A stretch of 38,687 bases of DNA, taken from contig NZ_AEJC01000580.1 of NCBI RefSeq assembly GCF_000317595.1, positions 1-38,687 on the forward strand, in the 5' to 3' direction. Made by a program: the position numbers and the translations under genes. Each line of letters opens with the position of its first letter. The stretch's first letter is position 1. This DNA is from Streptomyces ipomoeae 91-03 (GTDB taxonomy: Bacteria; Actinomycetota; Actinomycetes; Streptomycetales; Streptomycetaceae). Shown piece by piece: positions 31,056-38,609 of this stretch. The notes beneath the pieces were generated by a model. It was not told where the DNA came from and searched no databases. It was given only the letters and a program-made list of their open reading frames with translations.

Positions 31056-33226
31056 CAGATGACCACGTCCGCCGGCTCGTACTGGGCGAGACCGGCGACC
31101 AGCTCATGCTCGATGAAGTAGGCGAAGGAGGCGTAGCCTCGCCAGATCCGCTCCCAGTGGGAGGGCACCGCGTCGGCTCCGGACAGCTGCGCGACGTCGT
31201 GCAGGTAGGCGACGATGATCTCGGCCGACTGGCGCGCGTGGCCGGCGGAGAGGTTGTCGATGGAGAGGTGCGCTTCCTCGTAGGCGACATCGAAGCCGTG
31301 GCGGCGCAGCTTCTGCATCTCCTGCATGCGCATGGTGCCGAGCCCGAACATCTCGATGCCGAGGTTGTAGCCGAGGATCTCGTCGTAGAGCGAGTCGGGG
31401 AACAGCGCGAGGCTGAGCTGGAACAGCGAGAACCCGTAGAGGTGGTCGGGCAGTTCGTCCTGGTCGAGGAACGCGGTGTCGCGGATGTGCGGCACCTCGA
31501 TGCCCATGCTCGCGAGCACCCGGTAGATCAGGGTGATGTGGTTCTTGGTGACGTCACCGCGCCCCATCTCGTCGGCGTAGATCGAATACAGCATGCCGTC
31601 GCTGCGGCGGGTGTAGCGGCCGGTCGCGCCGATGCGATGGGCCCATGCGCCGTCGATCATGCTACCGAGCGCGAAGGTCTTCTGACCGAAGATCACCTCG
31701 TCGCGGTCCGGGATCTCGGTGAGGGGCCGGTAGGGATTGACCAGCTTGTCCCAGTAGATGCGGTCGACGCGCTCGTTCAGTGCCGAGGGCGAGTAGTCGA
31801 ACCAGCTGGCGTCGGTGAGGACGCCGTCGGCGCCGTACTCGAACAGGATCTCGGCGCGGGCGAGCCCCTCCTCGGCGTTGGCGCGCGCGAGGGACAGTGT
31901 GTTGGGGAAGTTCTCGATGTTGACCAGCCTGTGGAGGAACGTACGGTCGTCGCCCCGGTCGGCGGTCCTCAGCCGCACCTCGGGCGCGGGCGCGCCGATC
32001 GCCTCCGCGAGCACGCGTGCGGCGTCGTCCCCGGCCGTGTTCGGGGTGAGTCCGGCATCGGGCGGTTCTCCCGCGGCGATCGCCTCGGCCCACCGCTGGA
32101 AGGTCGCCGCCTCCTGCTCGTCGAAGATGCCGAACATGGGACCGCCGAACTTGATGGCCCGCAGGAACCGGCAGCCGCCGTCACGCGGTTTCAGCTGGGG
32201 TGAGGCCCGGAAATCGGCGACGAAGGCGGCCAGGTCGAAGTCGGGATCGCCGAACCGCTCGGTGAGCGGTCGGCCGCCGACGCGGACGTTGCGGTGCTGC
32301 TTGCCCGCGAACGGGGCGTGGCGGGCCACGATCCGCGCGACCTGTGCGTCCAGTGAGAGGTCCGCGTGCCACGCGCCGACGTCGGCGAGCACGCGCGCGT
32401 GCTCCGACTCCATCGCCAGTGTGCGGGTGATCGCGGTGTGCAACCTGTGCCTGATCGGTGCCGGGGCCAGCGCGAGGTACTCGGCGAGGGCGGCTCGCAG
32501 GTCCGTCTCGGCGAGCATGGGCCGGGTGCCGAGCAGGAGTTCGTCGACGCCGAGCGCGGCCACGACGTAGTGCGCGGCGACCACCTCGGGCAGGAACGTC
32601 GCGGACAGTCTGGCCAGACTGAGGTAGTACGCGCCGTGCCACGCGGTGAGCGGCCTGGCTTCCGCCCGCCGCAGGAAGTCCGGCGCCGTGACGTCCGGCA
32701 GGAACACGCCCAGGTCCTCCAGTGCGCGCCCGCGCAGCAGGTGCAGCCCGCGACGGGGGTTGCCCTCACCCCGCCAGACGAACTGATGGCGCACCAGGTG
32801 GTTCACCACGGTCGAGGGCTGGGTGGCGGGTTGGGAGACCGAGTCGAGCCAGCAGCCCCCGATCAGCGCCAGCGGTGCGCGCTGGGCCACCACGGCGCCG
32901 CGCACCCGGGGGTCCGCCCGGCGCAGCGGTTCCAGGACCTCGGTGATCCGCCGCCGTTCTCCGGCTGTCCGCTCGGCGATGTCATCGGCGGCCCGCGCCA
33001 CGTCGTCCCGGAGGGTCGGCTCTCGCGCCCCACTGAGGAAACCGTTCAGCACATGGCGGGCGAGGAGGTACACCACCTCGGACTCCTGATCGCCGATCAG
33101 CCGCTGGTAGACGGCTTCGGGGCCCGCGGCGAGCACCTTGTCGGCCGCCGCGGCGGCGGCCGGGTCGAATTCGGAAGCGGACAGGGGCGACACGACGAAC
33201 GTGTCGGGCAGGGCGAAGACAGGCAT
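31055..33226 (-). CDS. Haem-oxygenase-like diiron oxidase (HDO), long 723-residue form
   Basis: Residues 430-723 carry an HDO (iron-containing redox enzyme) domain. Ligand candidates are Glu553 and His563 (IYADEMGRGDVTKNHITLIY), an acidic residue near Asp525 or Glu625, and His653, Asp657 and His663 (EAHLSIDNLSAGHARQ). The spacings Glu-x9-His and His-x3-Asp match SznF. HDOs do N-oxygenation (SznF, RohS), C-C cleavage (UndA, BesC) and related oxidations, so oxidation of the hydrazine nitrogen is plausible. The first about 420 residues are also helical; FLPEVVAAHYVVAALGVDEL and AMESEHARVLADV recall the same fold without a full ligand set, possibly a degenerate duplicate. The ATG at 33226 has CGGAGG upstream; readings beyond it lie in the next gene. 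It starts 56 bases after the KAS-like gene. Confidence 0.82.
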   Translation of the reverse strand: MPVFALPDTFVVSPLSASEFDPAAAAAADKVLAAGPEAVYQRLIGDQESEVVYLLARHVLNGFLSGAREPTLRDDVARAADDIAERTAGERRRITEVLEPLRRADPRVRGAVVAQRAPLALIGGCWLDSVSQPATQPSTVVNHLVRHQFVWRGEGNPRRGLHLLRGRALEDLGVFLPDVTAPDFLRRAEARPLTAWHGAYYLSLARLSATFLPEVVAAHYVVAALGVDELLLGTRPMLAETDLRAALAEYLALAPAPIRHRLHTAITRTLAMESEHARVLADVGAWHADLSLDAQVARIVARHAPFAGKQHRNVRVGGRPLTERFGDPDFDLAAFVADFRASPQLKPRDGGCRFLRAIKFGGPMFGIFDEQEAATFQRWAEAIAAGEPPDAGLTPNTAGDDAARVLAEAIGAPAPEVRLRTADRGDDRTFLHRLVNIENFPNTLSLARANAEEGLARAEILFEYGADGVLTDASWFDYSPSALNERVDRIYWDKLVNPYRPLTEIPDRDEVIFGQKTFALGSMIDGAWAHRIGATGRYTRRSDGMLYSIYADEMGRGDVTKNHITLIYRVLASMGIEVPHIRDTAFLDQDELPDHLYGFSLFQLSLALFPDSLYDEILGYNLGIEMFGLGTMRMQEMQKLRRHGFDVAYEEAHLSIDNLSAGHARQSAEIIVAYLHDVAQLSGADAVPSHWERIWRGYASFAYFIEHELVAGLAQYEPADVVI

Positions 33227-33282
33227 CGAAACCTCCGGGCACGTCCTCAGGCTGTGGGATCCGGGCCGTGAGGCCGTTGGAA

Positions 33283-34170
33283 TCAGGGCCGGGGTGTGTT
33301 CCTGCGCAGCAGCATGGCGGCGCGGGATCCCGGCACGCTCGCGGCGAGCAGGTAGTACCCGCCCGGCTCGGTGCGGCGGTCGGCGAGATTGATCAGCGGG
33401 TCGGCGGCGAAGCAGTGGCCGGTCCGGGCGGTGTTGGCCGTGTCGAGTTGCGCGGGCGTGAATCCGGCCAGGCGTTCCTTCATCGCGACGATCGGGATGT
33501 ACAGGTTGGTGTGCAGCACGCCGACCAGATCGCCGGGGGTCAGACCGTGCGGGGTCAGCAGGATGTCGTTGACCTGCCGCGACAGGTCCGCGCTGATCTC
33601 GTTGCCCCAGTCCAGCGCCCGGGCGTCCTGTGCGCTCGCCGACCCCAGGATCTCGTAGTCCCCCGGCCGCGCGGTGACCAGGCAGCCGGCGGCACCGTCG
33701 CTGAAGAGGGCGAAGTTCTCCACCCTGGAGCTCTCCGTGGCGCTGCGGTCCGCGGTGATGACCAGGACGTCGCGGTACGCGCCCGACCGGACGAAGGCTT
33801 CGGCCACGCCGAGCCCGCTCACCAGATTCGTGCACCTGTTGAGCGTCAGGCCGAGGAAGGCACAGTTCAGACCGAGACCGTTCATGACTGTCTCCATGAA
33901 CCGGCCGTGGCTGTACGCGTCGCCGGGAAACCGCGTCGAGCACAGCACCAGAAGGTCCACGTCCGTGGAGTCGATGATCGCCTTCCCGGTCTCGACGACC
34001 AGTTCCTCCAGCGGCCTTTCGGTGCGGTGGACCTTGCCCCAGCCCCACAGCCGGGCGTCGGGCTGCATGCCGTGCTCACGGGCGCGGGCGGCGAATCCGG
34101 GTATCTCGTGGTGTTCCTGCTCGATCTCGCCGAGCAGGTAGTGGGGGGAGGTGAGATGGACGGGGGTCAT
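33283..34170 (-). CDS. KAS III (FabH)-like condensing or acyl-transfer enzyme
   Basis: A 295-residue thiolase-fold protein, somewhat shorter than FabH (about 320-330). The nucleophile candidate is Cys113 in LGLTLNRCTNLVSGLG, the same ordinal position as E. coli FabH Cys112. His220 in GVLHTNLYIP fits the HQAN histidine. The third residue, Asn in GNTSAAS of FabH, is replaced by His252 in RTGHCFAADPLI, giving a Cys-His-His set. Altered triads occur in KAS III relatives that transfer acyl groups to O or N (CerJ-like) rather than forming C-C bonds. Its substrate could be a carrier-bound hydrazino/hydrazono acyl group. The ATG overlaps the preceding stop (ATGA). Confidence 0.78.
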   Translation of the reverse strand: MTPVHLTSPHYLLGEIEQEHHEIPGFAARAREHGMQPDARLWGWGKVHRTERPLEELVVETGKAIIDSTDVDLLVLCSTRFPGDAYSHGRFMETVMNGLGLNCAFLGLTLNRCTNLVSGLGVAEAFVRSGAYRDVLVITADRSATESSRVENFALFSDGAAGCLVTARPGDYEILGSASAQDARALDWGNEISADLSRQVNDILLTPHGLTPGDLVGVLHTNLYIPIVAMKERLAGFTPAQLDTANTARTGHCFAADPLINLADRRTEPGGYYLLAASVPGSRAAMLLRRNTPRP

Positions 34171-34994
34171 GACCTGCCCAGCAGGGCGTTCGACGCGGCG
34201 TATCCGAGCGCGGACTTGGCGAAACCGAAGGTGCCCGGTCCGGTGAGTTCGGCCGCCGCGTCGAGCACCGCGCTCAGTACGACCCTGGGCAGGGCCGAGC
34301 CGAGGCTGATCCGGCGGACTCCGAGGGCGGCCAGTTCGGCGACCGAGCCTCCGAGGACGGGGCCGGAGGCGAGCACGTTGACCGGCTTGTCCAGCGAGGA
34401 GCAGACCGCTCTGACGGCGTCGAGGGTCGGCAGGGCCGGTGCGTAGAGCACGTCCGCGCCGGCTTCGGCATAGGCCTGCAGCCGGTGGATGGTGTCGTCG
34501 AGGTCGGCGCGCCCGTGGAAGAAGTTGTCGGCCCGAGCGGTCAAGGTGAAGGGGAAGGGCTGTGCGCGAGCGGCTTCGGCCGCGGCGGTGACGCGGTCCG
34601 CCGCTTCGGCGATGTCACGGATCTCCCTGCCCTCTTCACCCGTCGCGTCCTCGATCGACGCACCGACCACCCCCGCCTCGGCGGCCTGTCGGATCGTCTC
34701 GGCCACGGCGTCGGGGCTGTCGCCGTACCCGCTCTCCAGGTCGGCGGTGACCGGCAGGTCGGTCGCCTCGACGATCGACCGCGCGTTGGCCAGCGCCTCA
34801 TCCCGTGTGACCAGCCCGGCGCAGTCGGCGCGGCCGAGGCTGAACGCGAGGCCGGCACTGGTCGTCGCGAGTGCCGGGAAGCCGTGGCCGGACAGTACGC
34901 GCGCGCTTCCGGCGTCCCATGGATTCGGCATGACGAAGGTTCCCGAGTGGTGCAGTTCGGCAAAAGCGATGGCTTTGCTGTGCTGGTCGGCCAT
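34167..34994 (-). CDS. Isocitrate lyase/PEP mutase superfamily protein
   Basis: A 275-residue TIM-barrel protein of the ICL/PEPM superfamily: MPNPWDAGSARVLSGHGFPA at the N-terminus, metal-binding VTADLESGYGDSPDAVAETI, GASIEDATGEEGREI, TLTARADNFFHGRADLDDTI and NVLASGPVLGGSVAELAALG. The KxCGH loop of isocitrate and methylisocitrate lyases is missing, as is the EDKxxPKxNS loop of true PEP mutase. It is therefore neither a standard lyase nor a phosphonate-forming mutase by motif. Members without these loops include C-C or C-P hydrolases, oxaloacetate decarboxylases and uncharacterised enzymes. In this operon it might supply a C2 unit such as glyoxylate for glycine, or cleave an intermediate. The ATG at 34994 has AAAGGAAAG upstream. 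Confidence 0.82.
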   Translation of the reverse strand: MADQHSKAIAFAELHHSGTFVMPNPWDAGSARVLSGHGFPALATTSAGLAFSLGRADCAGLVTRDEALANARSIVEATDLPVTADLESGYGDSPDAVAETIRQAAEAGVVGASIEDATGEEGREIRDIAEAADRVTAAAEAARAQPFPFTLTARADNFFHGRADLDDTIHRLQAYAEAGADVLYAPALPTLDAVRAVCSSLDKPVNVLASGPVLGGSVAELAALGVRRISLGSALPRVVLSAVLDAAAELTGPGTFGFAKSALGYAASNALLGRS

Positions 34995-35034
34995 TCTTTC
35001 CTTTCTCGCTCGACTTCTCGCTCGTTGCCGGAAT

Positions 35035-35754
35035 CTAAATCAGTTCGACTGGCAACGCCTCGGCCGCGCGGCGGATTACTTCGGTGACTGCTTCCGGGTG
35101 GTTCTCGAAATAGAAGTGGCCGCCTTCGGACCAGTGCGTCTCGGGCTCATTGACGCACTCACGCGTCCAGTCCGCGAGATCGTCGGGGCGGACCAGCGGA
35201 TCGTCGGTGCCGTTGACTAAAGAGACACCGAAAGGCAATGCCTCGGCGGGTCTGTATCGATACTCCGCGACCATTTTGAAATCATCCCGAATGTCGGGGA
35301 GTATGAACTCCTGGAGTTCCGGGTCGGCCAGGATCTCCGGCCTCAGCCCTCCGTAGACGGCCAGCGCGTCGGTGAGACCCTGCCCATCGAGACCCGCCAC
35401 CTCGACCATCCGCGGTGTCGGATGCAGACTCGGCGCGACACAGCCGGAGGCGATCAGATGCGCGGGCCGGTCGCCGAGTCTTCGGGCCACCTCGAAGGCG
35501 ATGAGCGCGCCGAGGCTGTGTCCGAACAGCAGAAACGGCCCGGTTCGCTGGGCCGCGATCAGCTCGGCGACCCTGTCGCAGACGGTGTCGATCCCCATGC
35601 GCTCAGGTGGGGTGACCGCGACCAGCGCGGTCGCTCCGGCCAAGGCGTCCTGCCATTCGACGAACGCCTGAGCCCGACCGCCGGCGTGCGCGAAGCAGTA
35701 GGTGCGGGGCCATCCCGATGGCACGGCGCGCGCCATGTCGAACCATGCTGCCAT
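35035..35754 (-). CDS. Type II thioesterase (alpha/beta hydrolase)
   Basis: A 239-residue stand-alone thioesterase as found with NRPS/PKS operons. Nucleophile Ser80 in LLFGHSLGALIAFEVARRLG, Asp in VNGTDDPLVRPDD and His in EGGHFYFENH complete the triad; the N-terminal FAHAGGRAQAFVEWQDAL is the family signature. Type II enzymes clear misloaded carriers; because the NRPS has no thioesterase domain, this one could also release the product. The start is ATG 35754, preceded by GGAAGGGGAAAG; an upstream ATG at 35778 lacks such a site. It is the first gene of the operon. The Leu codon at 35220-35218 is TTA, so full translation should need bldA tRNA. Confidence 0.9.
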   Translation of the reverse strand: MAAWFDMARAVPSGWPRTYCFAHAGGRAQAFVEWQDALAGATALVAVTPPERMGIDTVCDRVAELIAAQRTGPFLLFGHSLGALIAFEVARRLGDRPAHLIASGCVAPSLHPTPRMVEVAGLDGQGLTDALAVYGGLRPEILADPELQEFILPDIRDDFKMVAEYRYRPAEALPFGVSLVNGTDDPLVRPDDLADWTRECVNEPETHWSEGGHFYFENHPEAVTEVIRRAAEALPVELI

Positions 35755-35886
35755 CGGCTTTCCCCTTCCGTCGCGCATCGGGGGCAGTGGTCAAAATCGC
35801 GAACTGGAGCGAGCCCTCACCGGACGATCACTGGAGAGGCGACAGATCGCCGGAACACGGATTCCATTCTTGGCGCCTACATGGAT

Positions 35887-35906
35887 GTGTCAAGACCAAG
35901 TGACAC
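35887..35906. promoter_or_regulatory. Dyad GTGTCA-N8-TGACAC, candidate operator
   Basis: Perfect 6-bp arms with an 8-base spacer, about 135 bases upstream of the thioesterase start. The size suits a dimeric repressor or activator of the TetR/GntR/MarR kinds. No matching regulator gene lies in the operon. Confidence 0.45.
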
Positions 35907-35959
35907 CTCCGGTAAATTTTCGAAGAACAACGATCATGGAATTCCAGCCATGCGCGGAA

Positions 35960-35986
35960 TTTTCCACCGGATTTCACTGGTGAAAA
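35960..35986. promoter_or_regulatory. Imperfect dyad TTTTCCACC / CTGGTGAAAA
   Basis: Arms TTTTC(C)ACCgg and caCTGGTGAAAA pair with one bulge and few mismatches across an AT-rich centre (GATTTC). It may be a second operator or overlap the promoter. Confidence 0.35.
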
Positions 35987-36236
35987 ACGAGCCATGATCG
36001 AACATGCCCACCGGAATCCGGGACGTATATTTTCGGACGCTGATCGAAACGGTGTCCGCGCATGGGGAAGGCGGATGACCGGGCCACCCGAACGTCAGCG
36101 CTCTCCATGATCCGACCTGAATACGGGCAGGCCGGAAGGGGCGCGCGAGCTCGGCGAGGACCGCCGGGACGTCCGTGTGGCGGGGAGGACGCGGTGACGT
36201 GCGGGCCGCACGATCCTCGGCCGTGTCGTCGCCCTA

Positions 36237-37178
36237 GGGTGCGTTTTGAAAGTGCTGGTCACAGCCACTCGTTGATGGCTGCGACCAGCACGGTCGCCTC
36301 GTAGCGAACTGCCAACTTGTCGTATCTCGTGGCGACAGCGCGGTGCCGCTTGAGGCGATTGATTCCGCACTCGACCGCGTGGCGCTCCTTGTAGTCGGCC
36401 TTGTCGAACTTAGGTGGCCGGCCGCCGTGGGAGCCGCGGTTCTTGCGGTTGGCGATCTGGTCGCGCTTCTCCGGGATCGTGCAGCGGATACCGCGCTTGC
36501 GCAGGTAGGCACGGTTCGCGCGGGAGCCGTACGCCTTGTCGGCACGCACCTTGTCCGGCCGGGTGCGCGGGCGGCCCGACCCGAGCCGGGGCACCCGGAT
36601 GCGGCCCAAGACCACCTGGAACTGCGGGGAATCACCGCGCTGTCCTGCCGTGATGACCAGCGACATCGGTTTCTGGGCCTGCTCGACCGCCAGGTGGAGC
36701 TTGGTTGTCAGCCCGCCCCGGGAGCGTCCGAGCCCGTGGTCGTCGGGCTCGATGAACACACCGCCTGGCGGCTCGGTCTGCAGATCCCCTTTTTGCGGGC
36801 GCCGGCCGCATGCTGGTGGGCGCGGGCGATGGTCGAGTCCACCGAGACGTCCCAGGTGATCAGTCCCTCGGCGTCGGCCTGGGCCTGCAGCTGTTCGAAG
36901 ATGCGGTGCCAGGTGCCGTCCCGCTGCCAGCGGCGGAACAGGCCGTAGACCGTCTCCCACGGGCCATAGCGCTCGGGCACGTCCCGCCAGGGAGCACCGG
37001 CGCGGGTGCGCCACCGTATGCCGTCTATCAGTTGCCGCTTGGTGTGCACCGGTGGCCGTCCAGGCTTCTTGCCGACCGGGAGCAGGGGCTCCAGCTTCGC
37101 CCACTGTGTATTCGTCAGATCATGCCGCCCCACGAAGTGGGATCTTGACACATCAAGATCCACATATGAAACGCACCC
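36237..37178 (-). mobile_element. Complete IS5-family (IS427-type) insertion sequence, 942 bp
   Basis: Terminal inverted repeats GGGTGCGTTT at 36237-36246 and its complement AAACGCACCC at 37169-37178. Both ends are flanked by TA within a CTAG context (36234-36237 and 37178-37181), consistent with a 2-bp TA target duplication. It encodes one transposase in two overlapping frames. The element separates the biosynthetic operon from the patatin-like gene. Both ends and the transposase frames look intact, so it may be active. Confidence 0.85.
36259..37163 (-). CDS. IS5-family DDE transposase made by -1 frameshift
   Basis: The first frame (about 36708-37163) reads GRHDLTNTQWAKLEPLLPVG, GIRWRTRAGAPWRDVPERYG and DVSVDSTIARAHQHAAGARK, holding the first catalytic Asp. 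The second frame (to the stop at 36259) reads GGLTTKLHLAVE, then RADKAYGSRANRAYLRKRGI (second Asp) and ERHAVECGINRLKRHRAVAT (catalytic Glu). They join at the slippery run AAAAAGGGG (36786-36794), where a -1 slip links ARKKG to DLQTEPPGG. This is the usual arrangement in this IS group, so it is not taken as a broken gene. The GTG at 37163 is the likeliest start; 37133 is possible. Confidence 0.85.
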
Positions 37179-38017
37179 TAGCGCCAGAACGCGGCTGTGG
37201 CCGACACGGACCGCAGCCCCTGCCGGTGACCGGCGAGTGCCGCCGACGCCCGCACCGCGGGGTCCAGCAGGTCCGGACCGATCGCGGAAGCAGCCGCGTC
37301 GTCGGGGCGGATCACCTCGACCCGCGCCCCCTGCCCGCGCAGCACGGCGACCTGGTCGTCGAGATCGGTGTTGCCGGGAGCCGCCATCACCTGGAGCACG
37401 AGAATCCGGTCGCATCCCGCGGCCAGGTCGGCGTTCTCCGTGGTGCGCGTACCGCCGTCGATGTAGCGGCGCCCGTCGATCGTGACCGGCGGCCACGCTC
37501 CGGGCACCGCGCAGCTCGCCGCCACGGCGTCCACGAGATCGACTCCCGACGCCGGGTCGAACACCCGCTCGGCACCGGTCTCCGCGTCCACCGCCACGAT
37601 CTTCAGCTCCGCCTGCGGCCAACTGTGTGAGGGCAGCCGGGACTCGATCACCGCACGCCGCTCGGTCTCCGCGACGGTGGGCGCCCCCAGCGCCATGGCA
37701 CCGATCCGACGCCGCGCGTCGAGGGCGTCCGTGGCGTCCTCACGCGCGTCGAGGAACAGCATCATCAGGTCTTCGGCACTGAGGACGGGCGACAACTCGG
37801 GGGGCTGGAGCGCCGGATCGACCTGACGGTCCAGCAGTTCCACGAGCGGGGTCCCGCTGGTGATCTGCGCGGCCACCGTCGCCCCCGCGGACGTGCCGAT
37901 GACCACGTCCGCCTCCAGGACGTCGACGCCCCCCTCGAAAAGCCCGGCCAGCAGCCCCGTCTGCCACGCGACTCCCGCCACTCCACCGCCGCCGAGTACC
38001 AGCCCACGTCGAGTCAT
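37178..38017 (-). CDS. Patatin-like phospholipase family protein
   Basis: A 279-residue patatin/RssA-type acyl hydrolase with a Ser-Asp dyad. Oxyanion loop LVLGGGGVAGVAWQTGLLAG at the N-terminus, nucleophile in VVIGTSAGATVAA (GxSxG), and catalytic Asp in YIDGGTRTTENADLA (DGG). Such proteins hydrolyse lipid acyl esters, often at membranes. The stop codon TAG lies exactly at the IS junction: the element starts with G after the target TA, so both the present and the reconstructed uninterrupted gene end in TAG directly after the codon for the terminal Arg. The protein is therefore unchanged, but anything downstream has been separated from it. Confidence 0.88.
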   Translation of the reverse strand: MTRRGLVLGGGGVAGVAWQTGLLAGLFEGGVDVLEADVVIGTSAGATVAAQITSGTPLVELLDRQVDPALQPPELSPVLSAEDLMMLFLDAREDATDALDARRRIGAMALGAPTVAETERRAVIESRLPSHSWPQAELKIVAVDAETGAERVFDPASGVDLVDAVAASCAVPGAWPPVTIDGRRYIDGGTRTTENADLAAGCDRILVLQVMAAPGNTDLDDQVAVLRGQGARVEVIRPDDAAASAIGPDLLDPAVRASAALAGHRQGLRSVSATAAFWR

Positions 38018-38609
38018 CTGCCGATGATATGCCCGGGGTCACCACCGGGAGCCGCCGCAACGGACCGCGCAGGCCCATGCCGTCAGCACTTCACGACACA
38101 CCGAGCGACATCAGCGCACATAGACGTCTGCGATCAACTCCCCTGGGAACAGCGGGTGTTCCCCCACGGGCACCGGCGGAGTGGAACCCTGCCCGTGGTG
38201 CCGCGGCCCTCGTCGAGCGCGCTCGATACACGGAGGAGTGGCACCATGACCTGTCAGGCACGACACCATGAACGTCGATCCGCCTGGGTCTGACCGGCGG
38301 TTGCCCTCGCCTTGGGCTGCATGGCGTACGACGCCGCGATCCGCATCACGGATCGTCGCCGCGGCCAGGGCCTGTTGGATCACGACCCCGCTCGCAGGCC
38401 CCGGTTGCGTGTGTTGCGGTTGCGCGTGCGCCACTTTCCGTGAGCGGCGCCGAGGCCCGCGTGCAGACCAACCCTGCGACGCACAATTTTCGAACTGGCC
38501 ACTGGGCGGCGGCACAACGCGTACTCTGACCTCGTGCCACAGCATGGCGCCCCCTCCGCCACACCCGTCCCCGGGCACCGGGTCCGGGGCGATGCACCGG
38601 AGGTAGCCG
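38018..38609. other. Gene-poor stretch before the right edge
   Basis: No gene is supported in these 592 bases. Long frames on either strand are GC artefacts without ribosome sites or recognisable motifs. The last 80 bases should hold the promoter and leader of the gene starting at 38610; GGAGG is at 38599-38603. Confidence 0.4.

Larger units (their letters stand above)
35755..36236. promoter_or_regulatory. Upstream region and probable promoter of the biosynthetic operon
   Basis: 482 bases between the operon and the insertion sequence, with no supported gene. The middle (about 35870-36045) is clearly AT-richer than its surroundings and contains two dyads listed separately, so operon control most likely resides here. 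The remainder up to the IS shows nothing recognisable; short plus-strand frames lack ribosome sites. Confidence 0.55.

Noticed and set aside
34167..34994. A phosphonate pathway, because of the PEP mutase-like gene and the precedent of fosfazinomycin (phosphonate plus hydrazine).
   Set aside because: The EDKxxPKxNS loop of PEP mutase is absent, no phosphonopyruvate decarboxylase is nearby, and as I recall fosfazinomycin forms its N-N bond by a different route.
16563..35754. Calling the cluster azaserine biosynthesis.
   Set aside because: The A-domain code is Cys-like and the condensation domain is a Cy domain, which does not fit an O-acyl serine product; the HDO, KAS III-like and C45 genes are not an azaserine set that I can confirm.
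36259..37163. Treating the two-frame transposase as a pseudogene.
   Set aside because: The frames meet at a slippery AAAAAGGGG run with continuous homology and intact DDE residues, the usual programmed -1 frameshift layout.
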